A stretch of DNA of 64,000 bases from Gemmataceae bacterium (GTDB taxonomy: Bacteria; Planctomycetota; Planctomycetia; Gemmatales; Gemmataceae), in the NCBI GenBank assembly GCA_901538445.1, contig LR594584.1:1086655-1150654 (forward strand), read 5' to 3'. Shown here piece after piece: positions 1 through 8,754 of this stretch. A model generated the notes under the pieces. The model ran no database searches. It saw only the letters and a list, made by a program, of their open reading frames with translations, and was not told the DNA's origin. Both the position numbers and the translations under genes were made by a program. The first letter of the stretch is position 1. Each line of letters opens with the position of its first letter.

Positions 1-2678
1 GGCTTGTCGTCGTCGGACCGGTGCGCGTCGAGGCACACGTAGCACCGGCCCTCGGCGGCGCGGCTCGGCTCGATGCTCGACACCCACCGCGGCCCCGGCA
101 GCCCGGCGGCCTTGAGCTTGTCGAGCACGCTCTCCCACTTCCCGCCGCCGTCGCGGGTGACCCACAGGTTGCCGTCGTCGGTGCCGGCCCACAGGACGTC
201 GGCGCTCTTCGGGCTCTCGGCGATCGCGGAGACCGTCCCCTTCTTCGAGAGCGGCAACTCGGGGCTGATGGCCTTGAGGTCGCCGCCGCGGAACACCGAG
301 CGGAACACGTACTGCGAGCCGCTGTAGAGGATGCCGGGGTTGTGGCTCGAAAGGATGAACGGGGTGTTCCAGTTGTACCGCAGCGGCTCGCCCGGCTTGA
401 CCGACCCGCGGCCGATCCCGCGGCTCTCGCCGGTCCGCAGGTTCCGCCAGTTCATGCCGCCGTTCTGGCTCTCGGCGTACACCACGTCCGGGTCGCTCGG
501 ATCCACCCGCATCACGAACCCGTCGCCGCCGTTGAGGAACAGCCAGTCGTCGCTGGTGGGGCCGGTGCCGCGGAGCGCCTGGCTCGGGCCGCCCCACGAG
601 CCGTTGTCCTGGAGCCCGCCGTAGATGTTGTACGGCCGCTTGTTGTCCACCGCGACGTGGTAGAACTGGCCGATCGCGAAGTTGTTGTGGTGGTCCCACA
701 CGGCCCCGCGGTCGTAGGTGCTGTAGAACCCGCCGTCGCCCCCGAGGATCATGTGCCGGCTGTCCCGCGGGTCGATCCACAGCGCGTGGTGGTCCGGGTG
801 GACGCCGCCGACGGGCGAGCTGGCGAACTTCGCGCCGCCGTCGGCGCTCCGCCATAGTTGCAGGTCGCCGAGCACGTACACGACCTTCTCGTCGTTCGGG
901 TCGCACCGCACCTGGCAGTAGTAGAACGGCCGCGGGTTCAGGCTGTTCACGCGGGCCCAGGTGCCGCCCCCGTCCTTGCTCACGAACACGCCGCCGGTCT
1001 GGAACCCGTCCTTGCCCTGGTCCTTCTGCACGTTCGGCTGCTGCCCGCCGACGACCGGCTGGAGCTGGAACGGCCGCGCCGCCGGGATCGCCTTCGCCCC
1101 GGCCGCGAGGGTGAGTTCCAGCACCAGCGGCTTGCCCTCGCGGGTGACGCCGAGCTTCACCTTGTCGCCGACCTTCAGCTTCGTGCGGGCCGCGGTCAGT
1201 TCCTTGGCGTCGGCGACCTTGGTGCCGTTGAGCGAGACGACCGTGTCGCCGGACTTCACCCCGGCCTTGTCGGCCGCGCCGTCCGGGGCCACGCCGGTCA
1301 CGACGAGCCCGCTCCCGAGCTGGATGCCGAGGCTCGGCGGGGCCGCGGGCCGCTCCGGGGTCTGGCGGGCCACGAGCTTGACGTCGAACGTCAGCTCCTT
1401 GTCGCCGCGCTTGACCGTGAACTTCACGACGTCGTCCGGCTTCTTCCGGGACATCACGTCGATCATCGTGTCGTAGTCCGGGAGCTTCGCGCCGTCGATC
1501 GCGACGATCACGTCGCCGTCCTTGACCCCGGCCTTGCCGAGCGAGCCGTCCTCGACGACCGACTCGATCTTCACCCCGCCGCCCTTGTCGGTGTCGCTGG
1601 AGATGCCGAGGTACACGGTGAGCGGGGGCCGGCCCTTGCCGACGTTCTCGGTGTCGATGATCGCGTACACGAGCCCCTTCGTCTTGCGGGAGTAGTCGAG
1701 CCCGATGCGGCCGGTCTTCACCGTGGGCAGGCCGTTGTTGAGCTTCGCGTCGGTGAGCTTCGTCCACGTCTTCCCCGCGTCGGTGCTCTTGAACAGCCCG
1801 CCGCCGGGGCCGTAGGTCACCTCGGGGCCGTACTGGTCCGGGCTGGGCCAGTCCTTCGCGTCGCCGAACGAGCCGTCGAACCCGTCCCGCCTCCGCTCCC
1901 ACATGCCGACGAGCAGCGCGTTCGGGTCGAACGGGTCCATGCGGAGGTCGATCGCGCCGGTGCGGTCGTCGACGTACAGGATCTTCTTCCAGGTCTTCCC
2001 GCCGTCCTCGGTCTTGAACAGGCCGCGCTCCTCGTTTGGACCGTAGAGCCGGCCGAGCGCGGCGACGTACACGGTGTTCGCGTCCTTCGGGTGGACGAGC
2101 ACCTTGCCGATCTGGAACGACTGCTTCAGCCCCATGTTCTTCCAGGTCTTACCGCCGTCGGTGCTCTTGTACACGCCGTCGCCATACGACACCGAGTTCC
2201 GCGGGTTGTTCTCGCCGGTCCCGACCCAGACGACGTTCGGGTCGGTCGGCGCGACGGCCACGTCGCCGATGGAGACGGTCGCCTCGCGGTCGAACAGGTG
2301 GGCGAAGGTGACGCCGTTGTTGGTGGTCTTGAGGAGCCCGCCGGACGCGGTCGCGACGTAGTACGTCGTTGGGTCGCTCTCGACGACGGCGATGGCGGTG
2401 ATGCGGCCGCCCATGTTCGCCGGGCCGACGCACCGCCAGTTGAGCTTCTTCACGGCCGCGACGGGCACCGTGCCCTGCGCCGGCGGGTGCGCCGCGAGGT
2501 ACTTCAGCTCCTCCAGCTTCCGGCCCAGGTCGAGGATCTGCTTCTCGACGTCCGCGATCTCCTTGCGGACCTGCTCCAGGTCGGGGTCGTCGGCGCGGCC
2601 GCCGGCGGGGAGCGCGAGGATCAGAGCCGCAAGAAGAACGAACGCCGGCCGGCGGCCGGGGCGGGAGTGTGTTCGCAC
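1..2678 (-). CDS. Exported BNR/sortilin-type beta-propeller protein with two PDZ domains (3' part outside window)
   Basis: At least 892 codons are visible; the C-terminus lies beyond the window start. I chose a GTG start at 2678 because it is followed at once by an Arg-rich n-region and a hydrophobic signal peptide (FVLLAALILALPAGG, residues 13-27). A short charged helix follows (about 33-60). Asp-box repeats of BNR/sortilin propellers are visible as YKSTDGGKTW (about 170), FKTEDGGKTW (about 220), FKSTDAGKTW (about 295) and FVSKDGGGTW (about 565). Two PDZ domains, about residues 350-435 and 446-520, interrupt the propeller halves. The architecture suggests an exported or periplasmic protein, but no catalytic residues can be assigned. 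The upstream gene at 2896 is divergent. Confidence 0.85.
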   Translation of the reverse strand, partial: MRTHSRPGRRPAFVLLAALILALPAGGRADDPDLEQVRKEIADVEKQILDLGRKLEELKYLAAHPPAQGTVPVAAVKKLNWRCVGPANMGGRITAIAVVESDPTTYYVATASGGLLKTTNNGVTFAHLFDREATVSIGDVAVAPTDPNVVWVGTGENNPRNSVSYGDGVYKSTDGGKTWKNMGLKQSFQIGKVLVHPKDANTVYVAALGRLYGPNEERGLFKTEDGGKTWKKILYVDDRTGAIDLRMDPFDPNALLVGMWERRRDGFDGSFGDAKDWPSPDQYGPEVTYGPGGGLFKSTDAGKTWTKLTDAKLNNGLPTVKTGRIGLDYSRKTKGLVYAIIDTENVGKGRPPLTVYLGISSDTDKGGGVKIESVVEDGSLGKAGVKDGDVIVAIDGAKLPDYDTMIDVMSRKKPDDVVKFTVKRGDKELTFDVKLVARQTPERPAAPPSLGIQLGSGLVVTGVAPDGAADKAGVKSGDTVVSLNGTKVADAKELTAARTKLKVGDKVKLGVTREGKPLVLELTLAAGAKAIPAARPFQLQPVVGGQQPNVQKDQGKDGFQTGGVFVSKDGGGTWARVNSLNPRPFYYCQVRCDPNDEKVVYVLGDLQLWRSADGGAKFASSPVGGVHPDHHALWIDPRDSRHMILGGDGGFYSTYDRGAVWDHHNNFAIGQFYHVAVDNKRPYNIYGGLQDNGSWGGPSQALRGTGPTSDDWLFLNGGDGFVMRVDPSDPDVVYAESQNGGMNWRNLRTGESRGIGRGSVKPGEPLRYNWNTPFILSSHNPGILYSGSQYVFRSVFRGGDLKAISPELPLSKKGTVSAIAESPKSADVLWAGTDDGNLWVTRDGGGKWESVLDKLKAAGLPGPRWVSSIEPSRAAEGRCYVCLDAHRSDDDK

Positions 2679-2895
2679 GGGGGACTCTCGGGGTGTGGCA
2701 GCGGGTGGCCCGGTACGCCGATTTTACGCGACCGGTAAAGCCGGTGCCATCCGCCCCGGTTGCCGCGCCCGGCCCTGATCGCGCGGCCGCGACCCGCGGG
2801 GCCGAATGTAACGATTCTCCGGGTCGCGGGTGGGTCGCCATCCGGGCCGGGAACGGGTACGCTGGAGGTGCGCCCACCTCCTGAAGGAGCACGCC

Positions 2896-3807
2896 ATGCG
2901 GTTCGCGTCCCTCGTCCTGCTCCTCGCCGGACTCGCCTCCGCGGCCCACGCCGACCAGCCCCCCGAGCCGACGCGCAAGGCCGAGTCGAAGGCGAAGAGC
3001 GACGCGGAACTCGTCGAGGGGACGTGGGTCATCGTCGGGCTGGAGGCCGGCGGCAAGGCCGAGCCCGAGGCGAACTACCGCGGCAACACGCTCACGTTCA
3101 CCCCGAACAAGGCGACGCTCCGCGAGGGGAAGTACGCGCCGATCGACTTCGCGTGGGCGCTCGACCCCACCAGGTCGCCGAAGACGATCGACCTGACGGC
3201 CAAGGCCGTCACCATCCGCGGGGTGTACCGGTTCGACGGTGACGACCTGGTCCTGTGCCTGAGCATCGGTGCGAACCGGCCGACCGACTTCGCGACGCGG
3301 GCCGGCGGCGACACCGAGGTGTTCACGCTCAAGCGGAGCCGGTGGGAGCGGTACTCCGACAAGGCGGGCGGGTTCGGCGTCGATCTGCCCGGCAAGCCCG
3401 AGGAGCGGAAGCGCGACGCCACGACCGTGCATGCGGTGAAGAGCGAGCCCGAGCGGGTGACGTACCTGCTCGCGGTGACGCCGCTCGCCGGGCCGCCCGA
3501 CGAGAAGGCGGCCGACGCCGCGATCGACGCCACGCGGGCCGCCCTCCTCGCCGAGGCCGCCGGCCCCGCGAAGGCCACGGTCGAGTTCGAGCGCACGTTC
3601 AAGGTCGGGTTGGCGACCGTCCGCGAGTTGACGGTCGCGCTCGAGGTGGACGGCAAGGACAAGCTCGGTGCGCGGGTGCGGCTGTTCGCGACCGGCGACC
3701 GCGCGTTCGGGCTGATGGTCGCCGGCCCCGAGGACGCCGTCCGGGTCGCGAACACCGGCCGGTTCTGGAACTCGTTCCGCCTCGCGGGCGAGAAGAAGAA
3801 GAACTGA
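2896..3807 (+). CDS. TIGR03067-domain exported protein
   Basis: 303 residues. The ATG at 2896 is preceded by GAAGGAG at a good distance and starts a clear signal peptide (FASLVLLLAGLASAAHA). Residues about 33-145 match the planctomycete TIGR03067 pattern: ELVEGTWVIVGLEAGG at the start, a TLTFTPNKATL strand, then TIDLTAKAVTIRGVYRFDGDDLVLCL. The C-terminal 150 residues form a second alpha/beta region that I do not recognise. The biochemical role of the family is unknown. Its TGA stop is also the first three bases of a palindromic repeat arm (see the element at 3805). Confidence 0.85.
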   Translation: MRFASLVLLLAGLASAAHADQPPEPTRKAESKAKSDAELVEGTWVIVGLEAGGKAEPEANYRGNTLTFTPNKATLREGKYAPIDFAWALDPTRSPKTIDLTAKAVTIRGVYRFDGDDLVLCLSIGANRPTDFATRAGGDTEVFTLKRSRWERYSDKAGGFGVDLPGKPEERKRDATTVHAVKSEPERVTYLLAVTPLAGPPDEKAADAAIDATRAALLAEAAGPAKATVEFERTFKVGLATVRELTVALEVDGKDKLGARVRLFATGDRAFGLMVAGPEDAVRVANTGRFWNSFRLAGEKKKN

Positions 3808-3973
3808 TACCGGATCCTGGTGATGGGTATCAGTCGCGTGTGTTCCCCTCTCCCCCGCCGCGGAGAGGGTGCCGCGAGTCCGCGAGCGGCGGGTGAGGGG
3901 GCTGCGGCCCCGAGTGCTCCGGGGCGACCCCTCACCCGGCGCGAGGCGCGGCCCCTCTCGCCAAGGGAGAGGG
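3805..3973. repeat. Palindromic element, copy A (CCCTCTCC family)
   Basis: An outer arm TGATACCGGATCCTGG starts on the stop codon of the TIGR03067 gene. The core at 3845-3973 has CCCCTCTCCC at one end and AAGGGAGAGGG at the other, with inner GGGTGAGGGG and CCCCTCACCC facing each other. Other copies lie near 34.6, 38.9-39.3, 46.5, 49.4 and 62.8 kb. It is small, non-coding and lacks a transposase, so it is MITE-like or RPE-like. Confidence 0.85.
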
Positions 3974-4014
3974 ATAAGAGCCAGGGGTACGCAGAGATTG
4001 ATCTGGGTCAGGGT

Positions 4015-4092
4015 CACCCCCTCGCTGGCGCTCATGGTTCGCCAAGACGCGGTGCAACTTCTTGGCGAACCCTGAGCGCCAGCGAGGGGGTG
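4015..4092. repeat. Inverted repeat (CACCCCCTCGCTGGCG family)
   Basis: CACCCCCTCGCTGGCGCTCA pairs with the reverse complement at 4075-4092, enclosing a second short inverted pair (GGTTCGCCAAGA / TCTTGGCGAACC). It lies in the 379-bp gap between two convergent genes, with element copy A. A 27-base stretch resembling its right arm recurs inside the ThuA gene at 55.4 kb. Confidence 0.8.
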
Positions 4093-4186
4093 GCTTCACA
4101 ACCCAAACCACCCACTGGGAAACACTGCGTCGCCCTGGGATAAGAGCCAACCCGCTCCCTTGCGGTCTCGGCTCGTCAAAGGGCGC

Positions 4187-5677
4187 TCACGCCAGCACGT
4201 CGCGGAGCACCTGCCCGCCGGGGACGAGCGGGACGGGCCGGCCGGCGCGGTCGGTGAGCATCGTCTCCGGGTCGTAGCCGAGCAGGTGGTACGCGGTCGC
4301 GAGCAGGTCCTTCGGCGACACCGGCCGGTCGGCGACGGTCCCGCCGATGCTGTCGGTCTTGCCCACCACGCGGCCGCGGGCGATCCCGCCGCCGGCCAGC
4401 AGCACCGAGTACGCCTGCGCCCAGTGGTCGCGGCCCCCGCCCCGCGCCGCGCTGATCTTCGGCGTGCGGCCGTGCTCGCTCAGTACCATCACCAGCGTCT
4501 CGTCGAGCATCCCGCGCTGGTCGAGGTCGGCGATCAGCCCCGAGAACCCGCGGTCGAACCCGGGCATCAACTCGTTCCGCATCCGCGGGTAGTGCTCCCA
4601 GTGCGTGTCCCACCCGGACCCGGCGAGCCCGAACTCGTCCCAGAACACCGTCACGAACTTGCTCCCGGCCTCGACCAGCCGCCGGGCCGCGAGGCAACTC
4701 TGGCCGAACAGCATGTGGCCGTAGCTGTCGCGGGTTTTGGCGGCCTCGCGGCGCACGTCGAGCGCCTGCCGCACCTTCTCCGAGCCGATCAGGGTGTACG
4801 CCAGCTCGCGGAACGGGTCGCCCGTTTCGGTGCGGTCGCGGAGCCGGCGGGCGGCCTCCATCTGGTCGAGGAGGGATTTCCGGCCCGTCACGCGGTCGAG
4901 CGTGATGTCGGCCGCCCCCTCGCCGCCGAGCGAGAAGTAGGCGTCCGGGGCGATGCCGGCGTACGGCTCGTCGAACTCGACGGTGTTCGGGCTCAGCGTC
5001 TTGGTAATCTTCGCGGTCGCCGTCCCGTGGAAGTTCGTGAAGTGCGGGGAGAACTGCCGGCCGAGGAACGCCGGGTACGGGCCGGCCCGCTGCACCTCGC
5101 CGGTCCGCCGGCTGCTGAACGGGAACGGGAGCGCGACGTTGTCCGGCACCGGCTTGCGGGCCGACGCCGGGCGGGCGCGCTGCTCGAGGTGCGACACGAC
5201 CGACCCGATGAACGGCCAGTGCCGGGCGTCGTTCGGGCTCAGTTCCATCGCCACGTCGATGTTCTCGACCGACGTGGTCGCGTACGCGACGCCGTGGATC
5301 GGGTACTTGTGCGTGACCGACCGCACCACCGTCACGTTGTGCATCACCCGGCTCGTGTGCGGGAGCAGTTCGCACACGTCGCACCCCGGCAGCGTGGACC
5401 CGATGCCCTTCAGCTCGCCCCGCACCTCGACCGGCGCGTTCGGCTTCATGTCCGCGAGTTCGAGCTGGCTCGGCGAGCCGTACAGGAACAGCAGGATGCA
5501 CGACTTCGCCCGGCCGAACGAGGCGTCCGGCTTCGGCTTCGCGTCGTTCGGCCGGGCGGCCGCCTCGTGACGCAAGACTGCGGGGAGCGACAGGCCGAGG
5601 GCGGCCCCGGCGGTCAGGAGGTCGCGGCGGGTGACGCCGTTGCAGAGCGTCTTGCGGTTGCCGAGGACGCGGAGCAT
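4187..5677 (-). CDS. DUF1501 family exported protein (sulfatase-like fold)
   Basis: 496 residues. The ATG at 5677 is chosen because it precedes a twin-arginine signal (VTRRDLLTAGAALGLSLPAVL, residues 15-35); the frame stays open upstream but codes nothing recognisable. DUF1501 proteins share the alkaline phosphatase/sulfatase fold. Typical pieces are CILLFLYGSPSQLELAD near the N-terminus, TSVENID, FWDEFG, a SEHGRTPK motif and the GRDHWAQAYSVLLAGGG region near the C-terminus. In planctomycetes these genes usually pair with DUF1553/cytochrome genes; this copy stands alone, divergent from a sigma factor. The substrate is unknown. Confidence 0.9.
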   Translation of the reverse strand: MLRVLGNRKTLCNGVTRRDLLTAGAALGLSLPAVLRHEAAARPNDAKPKPDASFGRAKSCILLFLYGSPSQLELADMKPNAPVEVRGELKGIGSTLPGCDVCELLPHTSRVMHNVTVVRSVTHKYPIHGVAYATTSVENIDVAMELSPNDARHWPFIGSVVSHLEQRARPASARKPVPDNVALPFPFSSRRTGEVQRAGPYPAFLGRQFSPHFTNFHGTATAKITKTLSPNTVEFDEPYAGIAPDAYFSLGGEGAADITLDRVTGRKSLLDQMEAARRLRDRTETGDPFRELAYTLIGSEKVRQALDVRREAAKTRDSYGHMLFGQSCLAARRLVEAGSKFVTVFWDEFGLAGSGWDTHWEHYPRMRNELMPGFDRGFSGLIADLDQRGMLDETLVMVLSEHGRTPKISAARGGGRDHWAQAYSVLLAGGGIARGRVVGKTDSIGGTVADRPVSPKDLLATAYHLLGYDPETMLTDRAGRPVPLVPGGQVLRDVLA

Positions 5678-5997
5678 GGCAGCGGGCTCATGCGGGAGGG
5701 GGCGGAACGCCCGGCGGGTGGGTACGGCAATCTTCGCCCCGCCCCGGCGGCCGTGCAAGGGAAAAGCACGCGGGGCGCGAGGCGCGCAGCACCCCAGGAG
5801 CCCCTGCCCTGCGCGGCCAAGCTGATCCGACCGCCCGAGCGACACGGTCGCACGCTCGGCGACGGGCGCGGTTGTGTCGGTCGCGCGGCGCGGGGTAAGA
5901 TGGCCGTAAGAGAACTGGCGCGCCGAGCATTGAGCGCGTCCGACGGGCACGCTACACTCATCCTAACCACTTCATCCCACTCTCCTCCGCAGGGGCT
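5678..5997. other. 320-bp divergent intergenic region
   Basis: This lies between the start codons of the DUF1501 gene and the ECF sigma factor, so it should hold both promoters. I see no convincing -35/-10 pair, repeat or RNA gene. Both strands remain open for long stretches, an effect of high GC, but the translations look like nothing known. Confidence 0.5.
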
Positions 5998-6837
5998 GTG
6001 ACCGTGGACCCGAATCCGTTTACCGCGGTAGACCGCGACCTGCTCAAGCGGTGCCTGAGCCGCGCCCCCGGGTCGTGGAACGATTTCGTGGACCGGTTCC
6101 TGAGCCTCGTCTACCACGTCATCGGGTACACCGCCCACCTCCGCAGCACCCACATCAGCCCGGAGGACACCGAGGACATCGCCGCCGAGGTGCTGCTGAA
6201 GATCGTCGCCAACGACTTCCGCGTGCTCCGCGAGTTCCGCGGCGCGTCGAGCCTTGCGACGTACCTCACCGTCGTGTCCCGCCGCATCTGCATCCAGGAA
6301 CTCGCCCGGCGGCAGAAGAACCGGGGCGCGGCCCGGCTCGAAGGGGACGAGCCGCCGGACGCCGCCCCGGCCGCGCTCAAGGGGATGGAGAGCCTCGACG
6401 AGGTCGAGCGGTTGCTGCGGTCGCTGTCCGGGAAGGAGCGCGAGATCGTGCGGCTCTACTACCTGGAGGGCCGCACCTACGAGGAGATCAGCACCGAGAC
6501 GGAAGTGCCGGTGAACACCATCGGGGCGGTGCTGTCGCGGGCGCGGAAGAAGCTCCGCGAGGCGGCCGACGCCGCCGCGCCGCCCCCGAAGGCCGCCCCC
6601 AAGGGGCCGCCGCGGTCCGGCGCGCAGCCCCGGAGCGGCCCGGTGCGGAAGGCCCCGACCGCCCCGGCACACCTCCCAACGGACGACGACGAACCCGCGG
6701 CCCCGAAGGCCGCCGGGCCGCGGAGCGGGCCGGCCCGCAAGGTCGTCACCCCCGCGGGCGACCCCGCGACCCCGGCCAAGCCCGTCAAGCCCGTGAAGCC
6801 GGTCAAGCCCGTGCCCGAGGACGCCGACGGGGAGTGA
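5998..6837 (+). CDS. ECF-type RNA polymerase sigma factor with Pro/Lys-rich tail
   Basis: 279 residues from a GTG start at 5998 (a second GTG lies two codons on). Region 2 is visible at about residues 15-95 (WNDFVDRFLSLVYHV, then EDTEDIAAEVLLKIV). Region 4 is at about 125-185 with the helix-turn-helix RTYEEISTETEVPVNTIGAVLSRARKKL. After residue 190 the protein becomes a low-complexity Ala/Pro/Lys tail that includes a PVK triplet run (residues about 262-271). Such long tails are not part of the classical ECF fold. No anti-sigma factor is next door; the neighbours are a divergent DUF1501 gene and a convergent small gene. Confidence 0.9.
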   Translation: MTVDPNPFTAVDRDLLKRCLSRAPGSWNDFVDRFLSLVYHVIGYTAHLRSTHISPEDTEDIAAEVLLKIVANDFRVLREFRGASSLATYLTVVSRRICIQELARRQKNRGAARLEGDEPPDAAPAALKGMESLDEVERLLRSLSGKEREIVRLYYLEGRTYEEISTETEVPVNTIGAVLSRARKKLREAADAAAPPPKAAPKGPPRSGAQPRSGPVRKAPTAPAHLPTDDDEPAAPKAAGPRSGPARKVVTPAGDPATPAKPVKPVKPVKPVPEDADGE

Positions 6838-6861
6838 CCGTGCCTTGGCGGCTCAGCCCAC

Positions 6862-7227
6862 TCACCCGACGGCGAGCAGCAACGCGGGTCGCCCCTCGAC
6901 CCGCTCTCGGGCACCTTCGGCCCGCGACTGCACCGCCGCGGCCCGCAGCACCGACAGCGCCAGCGGCACCTCGACCGAGCACGCCCACCCGACCGCGTCC
7001 GGGTCGACATGCCCCCATCCCAACCGCGGCGAGCACCCGAGCCAGAAGTCGCCGGGTTGCGGGGTCGCTTGCTCGTTCGCAACGTCCACCCCCGCGGCGG
7101 TCGCGATGGTCTGAACGGCCGCCCCGAGCGTCGCCTCGTCCCGAGAGCGGAAGATGATTCGTCGCACGCCCAGGCTCACGTTCCGACGGGCGGTCAGGAG
7201 ACGGTCCTGCCACTGAATCTGGATCAC
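6862..7227 (-). CDS. Hypothetical protein, about 121 residues
   Basis: I chose the GTG at 7227 because GGAG lies 8 bases upstream; another in-frame GTG at 7236 overlaps that site. The codon third positions are strongly G/C like the neighbouring genes, so I believe it is translated. The sequence has an Arg-rich N-terminal half and a Trp-containing middle (PGDFWLGCSPRLGWGHVDP). There is no signal peptide or membrane segment. I do not recognise a family. It is convergent with the sigma factor, 24 bases away. Confidence 0.55.
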   Translation of the reverse strand: MIQIQWQDRLLTARRNVSLGVRRIIFRSRDEATLGAAVQTIATAAGVDVANEQATPQPGDFWLGCSPRLGWGHVDPDAVGWACSVEVPLALSVLRAAAVQSRAEGARERVEGRPALLLAVG

Positions 7228-7470
7228 GGTTCTCACTCCGCGTTAACCGCGAGCCGCTGCGTGGGCTCGGGGGATGTCGCTGTTTCGCCTTCGGCCTGTC
7301 GCCGCCTAAGTTATCGACTAACATGATGAACATGATGATGAATAACAATACCTTGCCGCGGATTCCCGCCCCGCGCTGAAGCGACTTTGTCACCTCGCGG
7401 AGCGGCGCATTCCGCTACAAAGGCTTCACACGCCGAACCCAGTCGCCCAGTCCCGAGCGGAGACCGTGAA

Positions 7471-8733
7471 ATGGCCGAGTCGAGTGCCGACGAGGTGGTC
7501 GCGTCCACGTCCGAGACCGGGTGCGTCATCGTTGGCGGTGGGCCGGCGGGCACGGTGCTGGCGCTGCTCCTCGCTCGGGCGGGGGTCGCGGTCACGCTCC
7601 TGGAGTCGCACGCCGACTTCGACCGCGACTTCCGCGGCGACACGGTCCACCCCTCGACCCTGGAGATGCTCGACCAGATCGGCCTCGCGGAGAAGCTCCA
7701 CGCGATCCCGCACGGGAAGATGCGGCAGGCGCTGATCCGCACGAAGGAGCGGGCCTACGTGATGGCCGACTTCTCGCGGCTGCCCACCAAGTACCCCTAC
7801 GTCCTCACGGTGTCGCAGGCGAAGTTCCTGGACCTGCTCGCCGACGAGGCGAGGCGGTACCCGAACTTCCGGCTCGTGCTCCGGGCCAACGTTCAGCGAC
7901 TCGTCGAGGCCGACGGCGGGGTGAAGGGCGTGCGGTACCGCGACGGCGAGAACCGGTGGCACGAGGTCCGCGCGCCGCTCACGGTCGCCGCCGACGGGCG
8001 GTTCTCGAAGCTCCGGCACCTGGCCGGGTTCGAGCCGGTGAAGACGTCGCCGCCGATGGACGTGGTGTGGATCCGGTTCACCAAAAAGCCGACCGACCCG
8101 ACCGAGTGCGCCGAGATTTTCGTCGGCGGCGGGCGGTTCGCCGTGGTCCTCGACCGGGGCGACGCCTGGCAGATCGGGTACTGCATCTTGAAGGGGAGCT
8201 TCTCGGCCCTGAAGACCGCGGGGATCGAGGCGCTGCGCACGGCCGTGGGCGAACAGGTGCCGTGGCTGGCCGACCGCGTGGCCGAGATCCGCGACTGGAA
8301 GGACGCGACGGTGCTGAACGTCGAGTCGAGCCGGGTGCCGACGTGGCACAAGCCGGGGCTGCTGCTGATCGGCGACGCGGCGCACGTCATGTCGCCGGTC
8401 GGCGGGGTCGGCATCAACGTCGCGATCCAGGACGCGATCGCCGCCGCGAACCTGCTCACCGACCCGCTCCTGATGGGCACCGTGACCGAGGCCGACCTGA
8501 CGGCCGTGCAGGCGCTGCGGGAGCCGGGGGTGAAGGGGGTGCAGGAGTTCCAGGCAATGGTGCAGAACAAGCTCGCCGCGCCGGGGCTGACGGGCAAGGA
8601 GTTCCGGCTCCCGTGGTTCGTGCGGCTGGCGCTTTCACTGCCGGTGGTCCGCAACGTCCCCGCGAAGATGATGGCGTACGGCCCGCACCGCGTGAAGCTC
8701 GCGCCGCGCCCGGCCGTCGCGACGGCACCGTGA
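7471..8733 (+). CDS. FAD-dependent monooxygenase (PHBH/UbiH-like)
   Basis: 420 residues from the ATG at 7471, preceded by GGAG at 8 bases. The FAD/NAD Rossmann motif CVIVGGGPAGTVLALLLARAG sits near residues 19-40. The second FAD-contact motif GDAAHVMSPVGGVGINVAI lies at about 299, followed by a bulk helix (QDAIAAANLL). This is the group A flavoprotein monooxygenase/oxidoreductase architecture. The DG motif region is seen as VAADGRFSKLRHLAG. The substrate cannot be read from the sequence; aromatic or polyketide-like compounds are typical of the family. The next gene starts 21 bases downstream, so the two may be cotranscribed. Confidence 0.85.
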   Translation: MAESSADEVVASTSETGCVIVGGGPAGTVLALLLARAGVAVTLLESHADFDRDFRGDTVHPSTLEMLDQIGLAEKLHAIPHGKMRQALIRTKERAYVMADFSRLPTKYPYVLTVSQAKFLDLLADEARRYPNFRLVLRANVQRLVEADGGVKGVRYRDGENRWHEVRAPLTVAADGRFSKLRHLAGFEPVKTSPPMDVVWIRFTKKPTDPTECAEIFVGGGRFAVVLDRGDAWQIGYCILKGSFSALKTAGIEALRTAVGEQVPWLADRVAEIRDWKDATVLNVESSRVPTWHKPGLLLIGDAAHVMSPVGGVGINVAIQDAIAAANLLTDPLLMGTVTEADLTAVQALREPGVKGVQEFQAMVQNKLAAPGLTGKEFRLPWFVRLALSLPVVRNVPAKMMAYGPHRVKLAPRPAVATAP

Positions 8734-8754
8734 CCGCCCACCCGTGAGGGAGCG

